Below are positions 37,538 through 46,043 of a DNA stretch of 64,000 nucleotides, one piece after another; the first letter of the stretch is position 1; each line of letters opens with the position of its first letter. The stretch is from assembly GCF_017355785.1 (NCBI RefSeq), contig NZ_JAFEWE010000006.1:124001-188000 (forward strand), given 5' to 3'. The position numbers and the translations under genes were made by a program. The stretch is from Desertivirga arenae (lineage in GTDB: Bacteria; Bacteroidota; Bacteroidia; Sphingobacteriales; Sphingobacteriaceae). Below the pieces are notes generated by a model, which was given only the letters and a program-made list of their open reading frames with translations, did no database searches and had not been told where the DNA came from.

Positions 37538-38950
37538 TTACTTCCAACCACCACCTAATGCGCGATAAAGTTCAACTAAAGCTCCATTTCGTTGACGTTG
37601 TACAGCAACCAGATTTAACTCTGCTTGTAAAGCATTTGACTGTGCTGTGATCACCTCAAGATAATTAGCCATATCACTTTTAAAAAGGAGATTAGCATTG
37701 CTTATAGATTGTTTTAGGGTTTGGACTTGTTGCTGTGCAATCTCCGCCTGTTCGGCTAATTTACGGTTTTGAACTAAAGCATTTGACACTTCTGTCATGG
37801 CTACAAGAACCGATTCTCTGAATCTCAATACCGCTTGTTCCCGTTCGATCTTTGCTACCTCAAATTGTGTCTTCAAAGTTCTGTTCCTGAGAATGGGTTG
37901 TAATACAGATCCGGAAGCGATTCCAAATAAAGAAGCAGGAGTTTTAAACCAATTATCGAATTTAAAACTCTCTACCCCTGCGCTTCCTAGTAATGACAAC
38001 GATGGATATAAATTTGCCTGGGCTACTCCAGCTCTAGCATTTGCCGCTTTTAAAGCCAGCTCTGAGGCCCGGATATCAGGCCTTCTGCTAACCACTGCGG
38101 CGGGAAGTCCGGTCTTCGTGTCGATTGCCGTTCCATCCAAAGCTCCTGACAGATTTCGTTCGACAGTACCGGGTAAGCGTCCAGTTAAAAGCTTTAGAGC
38201 GTTCTCCTGCAAGGCAATACTCTGCTCTAACTGCGGAATAAGCAAAGCGGTAGCCTGACGCCGCGCCTCTGCCTGCTGCACTGCAAGGCTTGTTACATCG
38301 CCAGACTGTTGTAATAATGATGTTAACCTAAGCGTGCTATCGTTCAATTGAAGGTTTCGCCTGGCTATTGCAAGCTGTTGATCTAACATAAGCAAATTGT
38401 AATATCCCTGTGCCACATCTGATACCAGCCTGGTCTGCACGGCTTTTGTAGCCTCATAGGTTTGAAAGTAATCGGCAGCAATGGCTTCTTTCTGTCTTCT
38501 TAACTTACCCCAGGCTATTACATCCCAGGAAAGATTAAGGGAGGCATTATAGTTTTCAATAGCGTTAATTCCAAATTGAGAAGCATTTAAGCCGGTTAAA
38601 CTATTATCAGAAAAACGATTGTATGAGCCTGTTACCTGCGCATTTAACTGTGGAAGTAACAGAAGTTTCGACTGCTTGAACTGTTCCTCGGCCGCATCAA
38701 TGCGTTTCAAAGCGATCCCCAAATTGTTGTTATTCCTTAATGCACTATCAATGAGCACCTGAAGGAATTTATCTTTGAAGAACTCATTCCATTTAATATC
38801 AGCAATACTGCTGGTATCGGAGAAGGACTGCCCCTCAAAGTTTTGCTGCACCAGAACCGTTGGGCGACTGTAGTTCTTCCCCACTTTACAGGAACCTACT
38901 ACAAGAGCGAGCAGCAATGCACTGTAACTAAAAAATTTATTGAAGTTCAT
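37538..38950 (-). CDS. RND efflux outer-membrane channel lipoprotein (TolC/OprM-like, NodT family), 470 aa
   Basis: Lipobox VVGSC (C21), then the two-repeat TolC-like channel (about residues 60-260 and 270-465), with helical segments such as AIENYNASLNLSWDVIAWGKLRRQKEA. It forms the outer-membrane exit duct of the tripartite pump. Starts 4 bases after the pump gene stop. Third gene of the adaptor-pump-channel operon. Confidence 0.94.
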   Translation of the reverse strand: MNFNKFFSYSALLLALVVGSCKVGKNYSRPTVLVQQNFEGQSFSDTSSIADIKWNEFFKDKFLQVLIDSALRNNNNLGIALKRIDAAEEQFKQSKLLLLPQLNAQVTGSYNRFSDNSLTGLNASQFGINAIENYNASLNLSWDVIAWGKLRRQKEAIAADYFQTYEATKAVQTRLVSDVAQGYYNLLMLDQQLAIARRNLQLNDSTLRLTSLLQQSGDVTSLAVQQAEARRQATALLIPQLEQSIALQENALKLLTGRLPGTVERNLSGALDGTAIDTKTGLPAAVVSRRPDIRASELALKAANARAGVAQANLYPSLSLLGSAGVESFKFDNWFKTPASLFGIASGSVLQPILRNRTLKTQFEVAKIEREQAVLRFRESVLVAMTEVSNALVQNRKLAEQAEIAQQQVQTLKQSISNANLLFKSDMANYLEVITAQSNALQAELNLVAVQRQRNGALVELYRALGGGWK

Positions 38951-38954
38951 GATC

Positions 38955-41900
38955 TTAAGCGTTAAATAATTCTTCTTCCAACTCTTCTATTTCCTCTCGG
39001 CGAGCTTTCCCCGAAACCTTCTCATGCAGGTTCTGAAAGATGACAAAGAGCACTGGGATTATAAATACTCCGAGAAGGACTCCGGTTAACATTCCTCCTA
39101 CAGCACCGGTACCTATTGAACGATTTCCAAGAGCTGAAGCACCATTGGCAGTCACCAAGGGAAGCAAGCCAACGATAAAGGCGAAAGAGGTCATTAGTAT
39201 AGGACGTAAACGTAATCTGGAAGCCTCAAGCGCTGCACTTGCGATATCCATCCCATCTTTTCTTCGTTGCACAGCATATTCAATGATCAGGATAGCATTC
39301 TTTGCCAGTAATCCTACCAACATAATCAGGCCAACCTGGACATAGATATTATTTTCAATACCAGTTAAACCGATAAAGGCAAACACTCCGAAAATTCCGG
39401 TTGGAACAGAAAGGATCACTGCAAATGGAAGGATATAACTTTCATATTGGGCCGCAAGAAGAAAATATACAAACAGCAAGCTCATCACGAAGATCCACGT
39501 TAATTGAGATCCTGAGCTCTGTTCCTCACGGGTCATACCTGTCCATTCATAAGAGTAGTTTTTGGGTAAGTATTGCTCTGCAACCTCGTTAACGGCTTTA
39601 ATAGCATCACCCGAAGTGTAACCAGGCTTAGGGAGGCCGTTAATGGCAACAGCATTAAACAAGTTGTTCCTGGTGACCGTTTCTGGTCCGTAAACTCTTT
39701 TTAACTTAACAAGAAGATTTGCCGGAACCATCTCTCCCAGATTGTTTTTAACATATATGCTATTAAGGGATGTAGGATCAGCACGATAAGTGGCATCAGC
39801 CTGAACGATCACCCTGTAGAACTTACCAAAACGGTTGAAATCAGAAGCGAAACTACTGCCGTAGAAAACCTGCAAGGTTTGCACAAGATCGGATATAGAT
39901 ACACCAAGCTGCTTTGCCTTCTTTTGGTCAATATTAAGCATGTACTGGGGATTATTGGTGCTGAAGGTGGTAAAAGCATACATGATCTCTTTCCTTTTCA
40001 TCAGCTCGGCAATGAAACCATTAGCAGTGGCATTCATTTTATCCAATGCACCTGCTGAGCGGTCCTGCAAGATCAATTCGAAACCTGTTGTATTTCCAAA
40101 TCCCTGAACGGTTGGGTAAACGAACATAAATACACTGGCTTCTTTGATGGCAGCAAAGCGTTGATTAAGGACGCCGATGATTTGATCAAGATTATTCACC
40201 TCCCCACGCTGCCCGTAAGGCTTCATGCGGATGAAACCTACGGCATAGTTAGAGCTGTTTGCATTAGCCACGATATTTAGACCAGTTACTGCTCCTACCC
40301 TTTCAACTGCCGGCTCTTTTCTAAGAATACTATTAATCTTGTCCATTACCTTACGAGTTCGATCCAGCGATGATCCCGGAGGAAGGTTGACAGAGTAAAC
40401 AACAAAGCCCTGATCTTCAGTCGGGATAAATCCTGAAGGTGTTCTTTTCATCAAAATTACTGTGGCAACGGTCACTACAGCTAAAGCACCAATAGCTACC
40501 CATTTTTTGCGGGTTAAAAAACGAAGGCTGCCAACATACTTATTAGTGGTTGCATTGAAGCCGGCATTAAATGCATTGAAGAATCGTGTTTTGAAGGTTC
40601 CTTTTTCGCCAGATTTTGGTCCGTGATGTTCGCTCTTAAGAAAAATCGCGCAAAGTACGGGACTTAGCGTTAAAGCGTTTACAGCAGAAATAAGGATAGC
40701 AATACCCAACGTGAACGCAAACTGCTTATAGAATACCCCTACCGGGCCTTGCATAAATCCTACAGGAACGAATACTGCAACCATTACCAGCGTAATAGAT
40801 ATGATAGCACCGGATATCTCATTCAGAGATTGAATAGTTGCTTTCTTTGCCGAAAGCCGTGTGCTTTCCATTTTAGCATGGACGGCCTCCACAACTACGA
40901 TCGCATCGTCTACGACAATACCTATAGCCAATACCATGGCAAAGAGGGTAAGCAGATTGATGGAGAATCCGAACAACTTCATAAAGAAGAAAGTACCTAT
41001 GATCGCGACCGGAACAGCAATTGCCGGAATTAAAGTTGAGCGGAAATCCTGAAGGAAAACATATACAACAATAAAAACCAGGATAAAAGCTTCTATCAGC
41101 GTATGCTGAACCTGAGAAATAGATGCATCCAGGAACTCCTTAGAGCTGTACATGGTGAAGTAATGAATCCCCTTTGGAAACTTCTGAGAGGCCTTTTTCA
41201 TCACCTTATCAACAGCTGTCAATATCTCATTTGCGTTTGACCCTGCCGTTTGGAATACTGCTAGTCCCGTTCCATTTTCTCCGGCAATCTTTGTATCGGC
41301 ACTGTAGGTAAATGAGCCTAGTTCTACTCTGGCTACGTCTTTAAGCTGGATCACCGATCCATCAGCATTTGCCTTTAGTACAATCTCTTCGTATTCTTTA
41401 TTCTGAGAGTATTTTCCCTTGTACTTTAATACATATTCAAAGGCCTGACTGCTGCCCTGTCCGAAACGGCCCGGTGCGGCTTCAATATTTTGCTCACGAA
41501 TGGCATTAATTACATCCTGCGCTGATAGATTCGCTGCTTTCAGTCTATCGGGCTTCAACCATATACGCATGGAATAATCTTTAGCACCAAAAATCGTAGC
41601 CTGCCCCACACCTGGTACCCGTTGTATTTCAGGGATGATATTGATCTTCGCATAATTCTGCAGAAAAGTTTCATCATAGGTTGTATCAGTGCTATACATC
41701 AAGGGGACATAGATCATACTGTTCTGTTGCTTCTGGGTGGAGATACCAGCTTGAACAACTTCCTGCGGCAGCTGACTCGTTGCTTTTGCAACCCGGTTCT
41801 GCACGTTTACAGCAGCCTGATCAGGGTTAGTACCCAGACTAAAAAAAACATTCAGGGTAAGAGTTCCATCATTACTTGCAGTTGAGGTCATATAGGTCAT

Positions 41901-42122
41901 GTTCTCAACACCATTAACTGCTTCTTCAATCGGAGTGGCTACTGCCCGTGCAACAACTTCTGCATTTGCGCCTGGATAAACAGCCGTTACCTGAACTGTG
42001 GGTGGTGCTATATCTGGAAATAATGTGATCGGTAACGAGTATAGCGACAGTAATCCCAGTAAAGTCAGGATAATAGAGACCACTGTAGAGAGAACGGGTC
42101 TCTCTATAAACTTTCTAAACAT
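38955..42122 (-). CDS. RND multidrug efflux pump, HAE1/AcrB-like, 1055 aa
   Basis: Twelve-helix inner-membrane RND transporter with two large periplasmic loops. N-terminus MFRKFIERPVLSTVVSIILTLLGLL is the family opening. TM4 has VVDDAIVVVEAV, the Asp pair of the proton relay; PVAIIGTFFFMKLFGFSINLLTLFAMVLAIGIVVDD covers TM3-4. It uses proton motive force to extrude hydrophobic compounds. The C-terminal tail is Glu-rich. Substrates unknown. Adaptor gene 37 bases upstream and channel 4 bases downstream. Confidence 0.96.
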   Translation of the reverse strand: MFRKFIERPVLSTVVSIILTLLGLLSLYSLPITLFPDIAPPTVQVTAVYPGANAEVVARAVATPIEEAVNGVENMTYMTSTASNDGTLTLNVFFSLGTNPDQAAVNVQNRVAKATSQLPQEVVQAGISTQKQQNSMIYVPLMYSTDTTYDETFLQNYAKINIIPEIQRVPGVGQATIFGAKDYSMRIWLKPDRLKAANLSAQDVINAIREQNIEAAPGRFGQGSSQAFEYVLKYKGKYSQNKEYEEIVLKANADGSVIQLKDVARVELGSFTYSADTKIAGENGTGLAVFQTAGSNANEILTAVDKVMKKASQKFPKGIHYFTMYSSKEFLDASISQVQHTLIEAFILVFIVVYVFLQDFRSTLIPAIAVPVAIIGTFFFMKLFGFSINLLTLFAMVLAIGIVVDDAIVVVEAVHAKMESTRLSAKKATIQSLNEISGAIISITLVMVAVFVPVGFMQGPVGVFYKQFAFTLGIAILISAVNALTLSPVLCAIFLKSEHHGPKSGEKGTFKTRFFNAFNAGFNATTNKYVGSLRFLTRKKWVAIGALAVVTVATVILMKRTPSGFIPTEDQGFVVYSVNLPPGSSLDRTRKVMDKINSILRKEPAVERVGAVTGLNIVANANSSNYAVGFIRMKPYGQRGEVNNLDQIIGVLNQRFAAIKEASVFMFVYPTVQGFGNTTGFELILQDRSAGALDKMNATANGFIAELMKRKEIMYAFTTFSTNNPQYMLNIDQKKAKQLGVSISDLVQTLQVFYGSSFASDFNRFGKFYRVIVQADATYRADPTSLNSIYVKNNLGEMVPANLLVKLKRVYGPETVTRNNLFNAVAINGLPKPGYTSGDAIKAVNEVAEQYLPKNYSYEWTGMTREEQSSGSQLTWIFVMSLLFVYFLLAAQYESYILPFAVILSVPTGIFGVFAFIGLTGIENNIYVQVGLIMLVGLLAKNAILIIEYAVQRRKDGMDIASAALEASRLRLRPILMTSFAFIVGLLPLVTANGASALGNRSIGTGAVGGMLTGVLLGVFIIPVLFVIFQNLHEKVSGKARREEIEELEEELFNA

Positions 42123-42159
42123 AATTCTTGGTATTTATCTAACGAGATAGATGTTGTTA

Positions 42160-43332
42160 TTACTTCAGTTCTTTGTATATGTCGTCTGAATTTAGAGCCT
42201 TCGGTTTAATGACGGCCCCTTCCTGCAGCCTGTCGATGCCACTGAATACAATTTTTTCTCCTTCAGCTAATCCTTTTGATACCAGGTAGAACTTTCCGTC
42301 GGTGCCAGCAATAGTAAGAGGTTTCCCCACAACTTTACTACTGTCGTTCACTGCATAAGCAAACACTTTGTCTTGCAGTTCGAAGGTCGCTTCCTGTGGC
42401 ACAAGGATAGTATTAGCCTGAACTTTAGGAATGCGAACTTTACCGGTGCTGCCTGATCTCAATAAACCATCAGGATTAGGGAATGAGGCTCTGAAATTGA
42501 TGGTTCCCGTGGTTTTTCCAAATTGACCCTCAACTAACTCTACCCTGCCTTTTAGAGGGTAAATCGTTTCGTCTGGCAATACAAGCTCAATTTGCGGCAA
42601 TGATTTTATCTTTTCTGCTAAACTTCCTCCTTGCAATCCATTTCTAAAATCAATAAGATCTACTTCGCTCATGCTAAAGTACGCATGAACTTCCTTTGTT
42701 TCAGATAATACAGTTAGGGCATCAAGGCCTGCCGAGCTTACCAGACTCCCTGTTTTAAAGGGAATGCTGCCTATATAACCAGCTGCGGGAGCTGTAATAG
42801 TTGTATAGCTAAGATTGATCTTTGCTGCCTGTACCTGGGCCTGCGCTTGAAGTACGTTTGCCTTGGCCATATTATAAGCGGCATTAGCAGTACGAAGCTG
42901 AACATCAGAAACTACTCCGTTCTTAACCAGGGGACTAAGTTTTGAAACATTAATGGACGCACTCTCCAATGCAGCCTTTGATGAAGCAAGTTGAGCTAAG
43001 GCGGTGTTTAATTGAGCCTGATACGTGCGGTGATCAATTTTAAATAATACCTGCCCTCTTTTAACAAATGCACCTTCGTCTACATAAATGGCCTCCAGAT
43101 AACCATCAACTTTAGGACGAATCTCAATATCCCGCTTACCCTGGATGGCTGAGTTAAATTCAGAGTAAGTGGTTACAGCCTCTGATTTAACTGCCAAAAC
43201 TGGCAACTCTGGCGGAGGAGGTGCAGCGGCTACACCTTCGGCAGAAGAAGAGCTGCAACTATCAAAAAAAACGAGTGTAGTAATTGCTAAAATGAAGGTT
43301 GATAGGGTTCTTGTTTTTAATAACGCTTCCAT
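42160..43332 (-). CDS. RND efflux periplasmic adaptor (membrane-fusion) lipoprotein, 390 aa
   Basis: Lipobox near FFDSC (C26). HlyD-like organisation: a lipoyl half-motif near residues 60-95 (RPKVDGYLEAIYVDEGAFVKRGQVLF), a coiled-coil hairpin (about 105-165, Ala/Gln-rich AQLASSKAALESASINVSKL), the second lipoyl half (ITAPAAGYIGSIPFKTGSLV), beta-barrel and membrane-proximal domains. It bridges the pump and the channel. First gene of the efflux operon, under a candidate TetR operator/promoter at 43437-43466. Confidence 0.95.
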   Translation of the reverse strand: MEALLKTRTLSTFILAITTLVFFDSCSSSSAEGVAAAPPPPELPVLAVKSEAVTTYSEFNSAIQGKRDIEIRPKVDGYLEAIYVDEGAFVKRGQVLFKIDHRTYQAQLNTALAQLASSKAALESASINVSKLSPLVKNGVVSDVQLRTANAAYNMAKANVLQAQAQVQAAKINLSYTTITAPAAGYIGSIPFKTGSLVSSAGLDALTVLSETKEVHAYFSMSEVDLIDFRNGLQGGSLAEKIKSLPQIELVLPDETIYPLKGRVELVEGQFGKTTGTINFRASFPNPDGLLRSGSTGKVRIPKVQANTILVPQEATFELQDKVFAYAVNDSSKVVGKPLTIAGTDGKFYLVSKGLAEGEKIVFSGIDRLQEGAVIKPKALNSDDIYKELK

Positions 43333-43436
43333 AATCTGTTGTCTGTTTGCTAATGATTTTTTTATTGCTGGAAATACTACGCTTTAGTATTTCCAAACTT
43401 CCTTTTATATTTTTTGGCTGCACTTAACTTTGCTAG

Positions 43437-43466
43437 GAAACCTAACGGTGTTAACCAACGTTTCAA
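43437..43466 (-). promoter_or_regulatory. Efflux-operon promoter with overlapping TetR-type operator
   Basis: Read on the minus strand: TTG (-33) at 43464-43466 and TAGGTTTC (-7, seven of eight bases of TAnnTTTG) at 43437-43444, 19 bases apart. The palindrome CTAACGGTGTTAA (43442-43454) overlaps the -7 element and spacer, so binding would block RNA polymerase. Confidence 0.6.
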
Positions 43467-43540
43467 AAAAAATTGCTTTTTTTACTCTTATTGCAAATGT
43501 CCTTCTTGTTTTTTTATTTTGTATAACATAGGTATTTTTC

Positions 43541-43553
43541 CTAACACCGTTAA
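43541..43553 (-). promoter_or_regulatory. Second copy of the TetR-type operator
   Basis: CTAACACCGTTAA is the reverse complement-related form of the site at 43442-43454 (core TAACACCGTTA versus TAACGGTGTTA). It lies about 100 bases upstream in the same gap, 22 bases beyond the tetR stop, and could support looping or cooperative binding. Confidence 0.6.
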
Positions 43554-43575
43554 CCTACCAGGCAAAAAAAACGGA

Positions 43576-44190
43576 CTATCCGTTCTTTGCTTCAAAACTT
43601 CTGATATAGCCTTCCACCGCATCATCCAGAACCATTTTATTAAGTTCTAAATCAATTGAAGTACACGTATTAACCAGCTTGATAGAAATCAGTCCATGCA
43701 TTACCGAAAATAACGTATGGTACTTTAAGCAGGCATTTATATCTGTTCGCCCGCTTTTGGCGATAAGCTCCTCAATAACGCTTCCTGCGAGATTGCGAAA
43801 TTTATCTCTCTCTGGTAAAGCTTCTGTTATATCGCATCCCATCGTTCCAATGCTGAACATTATCTGATAAAGCTCCTTGTTTTCCCCCGCAAAATTCCAG
43901 TAAGCATCGGCAATTGCCCTGATCTTGTTCTCAGGTTCATCTTTTTTGTCGATGATATCGAGAATGGTTTGAGTAAGCAAACGAAATCCCTTCTTGCTAA
44001 ACTCAAGAAGAATAGCTTCTTTATTTTTAAAGTGATCATAAATAACAGGAACACTGTAGTCTATCTTGTCCGCTATTTTCCGGATTGATAATGCACTCCA
44101 TCCTTCTGTTTTCACCAGGTCCCAGGCAGTGCAAATGATCTTTGACTTCAACTCTTCTTTCTCTCGTACTCTTCTTTCTGCTATTCCCAT
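43576..44190 (-). CDS. TetR/AcrR-family transcriptional regulator, 204 aa
   Basis: N-terminal helix-turn-helix (about residues 15-60: LVKTEGWSALSIRKIADKIDYSVPVIYDHFKNKEAIL), the highly conserved TetR DNA-binding block, then a helical ligand domain. I start at ATG 44190; the longer frame starts with TTG at 44214 and would read through the operator. It is located just upstream of the efflux genes on the same strand, and the matching operators around both suggest it represses the pump and itself. Ligand unknown. Confidence 0.92.
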   Translation of the reverse strand: MGIAERRVREKEELKSKIICTAWDLVKTEGWSALSIRKIADKIDYSVPVIYDHFKNKEAILLEFSKKGFRLLTQTILDIIDKKDEPENKIRAIADAYWNFAGENKELYQIMFSIGTMGCDITEALPERDKFRNLAGSVIEELIAKSGRTDINACLKYHTLFSVMHGLISIKLVNTCTSIDLELNKMVLDDAVEGYIRSFEAKNG

Positions 44191-44198
44191 TGCTTTAC

Positions 44199-44242
44199 CT
44201 AACAGTGTTAGCAAAATTAACAGTTCAATTTGAATAAGGCAA
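44199..44242 (-). promoter_or_regulatory. tetR promoter with perfect palindromic operator
   Basis: Minus strand: TTG (-33) at 44240-44242 and TAATTTTG (-7, full match) at 44212-44219, spacing 20. Just downstream lies the perfect palindrome CTAACAGTGTTAG (44199-44211), over the predicted start of transcription and 8 bases before the ATG, an autoregulatory position. Confidence 0.75.
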
Positions 44243-44403
44243 GAGCGGTATGTGAAAAACCTTCAATCCTGATGTTTTTATGACGATTGCTTTTATTGTA
44301 AAAATCTTATGGTTGTTCTAATGAGAGAGGGAGACCAATATATCTTTGGCTTTTATTTTTCAGCGAGGCGAGGTGAAGTAAGATTCCTTATTTGGACCAA
44401 GGG

Positions 44404-44431
44404 TTGAAAAAGAGAAATTATTCTATTTTTG
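44404..44431 (+). promoter_or_regulatory. Probable promoter of the carbonic anhydrase gene
   Basis: TATTTTTG at 44424-44431 fully matches TAnnTTTG. TTG at 44404-44406 lies 17 bases upstream, slightly short of the usual 19-21. It is 42 bases before the ATG. Confidence 0.5.
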
Positions 44432-44472
44432 GCACTCAAATCACACAAAAAGACATTCTTAATTCTATTTAA

Positions 44473-45108
44473 ATGAAAACCCTTACAAAAGAAATGCAAG
44501 CAGAAATTACTCCCAGCATGGCGTTGGAGTTGTTAAAACAGGGAAATACGAGATTCGTAAGTAATCTTAAAATAAACAGGAACTTGTTGCAACAAGCAAA
44601 TGAGACTTCTGATGGGCAACATCCATTTGCAGTTATTCTTAGCTGTATCGATAGCAGAACTTCTGCTGAATTGATATTCGATCAGGGTCTGGGAGATATC
44701 TTTAGTGTCCGTGTTGCCGGAAACATCATCAACGAAGATATTTTAGGAAGCATGGAGTTTGGTTGTAAAGTAGCAGGATCAAAGATCATCGTGGTACTTG
44801 GACACACCAAATGTGGTGCTATTAAAGGCGCTTGCGATCACGTAGAAATGGGTAATCTTACGGCATTACTTACCAAGATCAGACCAGCAGTAGATGACGA
44901 GCTAACTATTAAAGAAAACCGGAACTCTTCAAACCCTGAGTTTGTAGAAAAAGTTTCTGAGATAAATGTAAAGCGGACAGTTAGGTCAATAGTAGAGAGG
45001 AGTCCTATCCTAAGAGATATGATCAAGGCTGGAGAGATTCAAATTGTTGGAGGGATCCACGATATAACTACTGGTGTTGTACAGTTTCATGAGGTAGAAA
45101 GCTTGTAA
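44473..45108 (+). CDS. Beta-class carbonic anhydrase, 211 aa
   Basis: Interconverts CO2 and bicarbonate. Zinc ligands are visible: C58 in SCIDSR (with D60 and R62, the Asp-Arg dyad), then H111 and C114 in VLGHTKCGA. The fold runs across DIFSVRVAGNI, a family signature. No signal peptide, so probably cytoplasmic. Stop codon lies inside the loop of a hairpin shared with the convergent PorP gene. Confidence 0.95.
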   Translation: MKTLTKEMQAEITPSMALELLKQGNTRFVSNLKINRNLLQQANETSDGQHPFAVILSCIDSRTSAELIFDQGLGDIFSVRVAGNIINEDILGSMEFGCKVAGSKIIVVLGHTKCGAIKGACDHVEMGNLTALLTKIRPAVDDELTIKENRNSSNPEFVEKVSEINVKRTVRSIVERSPILRDMIKAGEIQIVGGIHDITTGVVQFHEVESL

Positions 45109-45121
45109 AAGCTTTCTACCT
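45092..45121. terminator. Hairpin embracing both convergent stop codons
   Basis: Perfect 13-bp stem AGGTAGAAAGCTT/AAGCTTTCTACCT (45092-45104, 45109-45121) with a 4-nt loop. The anhydrase stop (45106-45108) lies in the loop; the opposing PorP/SprF stop (45121-45123) touches the far arm. Confidence 0.7.
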
Positions 45122-46041
45122 TAGAAATAGCATGCCAAATGATCCCGGCCCCTTACTGCAAACCTAAATTTTAACATTACTTCATGGGAGCCCTTTTGAT
45201 ATCTTCTTAGTTCAGTATGGGCCATATCATAGCTATAGCCAAACTGAACATCGGGAGTTACGAAAACAGAAGCCATGAAGTTGAATGAATCCATAGATCT
45301 GTAGGAAGCACCTAGCCAAAACTTCTCCATTAGCAAGATACTTGAACTTATATCAAACTGAATGGGACTTCCATTTACATATTTCACTAAAACACCAGGT
45401 TTATATTTAAAATCATAACTCACGTCCCAAAGAGTCCCTGCCTGGAAATAATAATGTGGCTTATTTCTTAAACTTCCTTCAGCTTTTTCAGCGGAAGCGA
45501 TAGAGCGCTGGTAAAAGTAAGGGGATGAAACACCCATATAAAACCTGGGCGTAAAGAGCATAACACCTGCACCAAAATTTCCCCGGATCACACTTGTATT
45601 CTGAAAAACAGGATCATTTACAGATTCCGGACTTTGTGCATAGAGCTGAGAATAATCTCCACGGAAGCTACTGAATCCACCGTTAAATCCAACAGCCAGA
45701 TATCCATCTTCTCCAACTTCCACCCTTTGTGCAAGTGTAAAGTAAGCTCCGGTTTCTTTAAGCACTTCGCCCGCCCGGTCATCTGCCAGGATCCCACCTA
45801 TAAAGGTATTCGACTCGCCAATAGGGGAATGAACGGAGAGAGATTGTGTTCTTGGGGCGCCTTTAAAACCGGTCCATTGCAACCTTGAAAGAGCAGTTAC
45901 ACGCAGAGATTCTTCCATAGCTGAATAGGCCGGATTTATCGCCTGATTATTGAACATATACTGCGTGTACATGGCCTGCTGCTGCCCCCTGGCTATTATT
46001 GAAAGCAAAATCGCTGATAATATAATTCCTATCGCTTTCAT
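45121..46041 (-). CDS. PorP/SprF-family type IX secretion outer-membrane protein, 306 aa
   Basis: Signal peptide (residues 1-20, ending RGQ) followed by the family opening MYTQYMFNNQAINPAYSA. The rest is a beta-barrel-like run with aromatic strands (GEDGYLAVGFNGGFSSFRGDY). SprF of Flavobacterium johnsoniae is needed to secrete the giant adhesin SprB, and such genes often follow their type B substrate. Here it starts 2 bases after the stop of the 5,380-residue gene, so the pairing is strong. Function as partner of this substrate is inference from context. Confidence 0.93.
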   Translation of the reverse strand: MKAIGIILSAILLSIIARGQQQAMYTQYMFNNQAINPAYSAMEESLRVTALSRLQWTGFKGAPRTQSLSVHSPIGESNTFIGGILADDRAGEVLKETGAYFTLAQRVEVGEDGYLAVGFNGGFSSFRGDYSQLYAQSPESVNDPVFQNTSVIRGNFGAGVMLFTPRFYMGVSSPYFYQRSIASAEKAEGSLRNKPHYYFQAGTLWDVSYDFKYKPGVLVKYVNGSPIQFDISSSILLMEKFWLGASYRSMDSFNFMASVFVTPDVQFGYSYDMAHTELRRYQKGSHEVMLKFRFAVRGRDHLACYF

Positions 46042-46043
46042 CC

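Noticed and set aside
44190-44214. Longer TetR reading frame starting at TTG 44214
   Set aside because: It would read the operator palindrome and promoter as coding; ATG at 44190 fits the family N-terminus.
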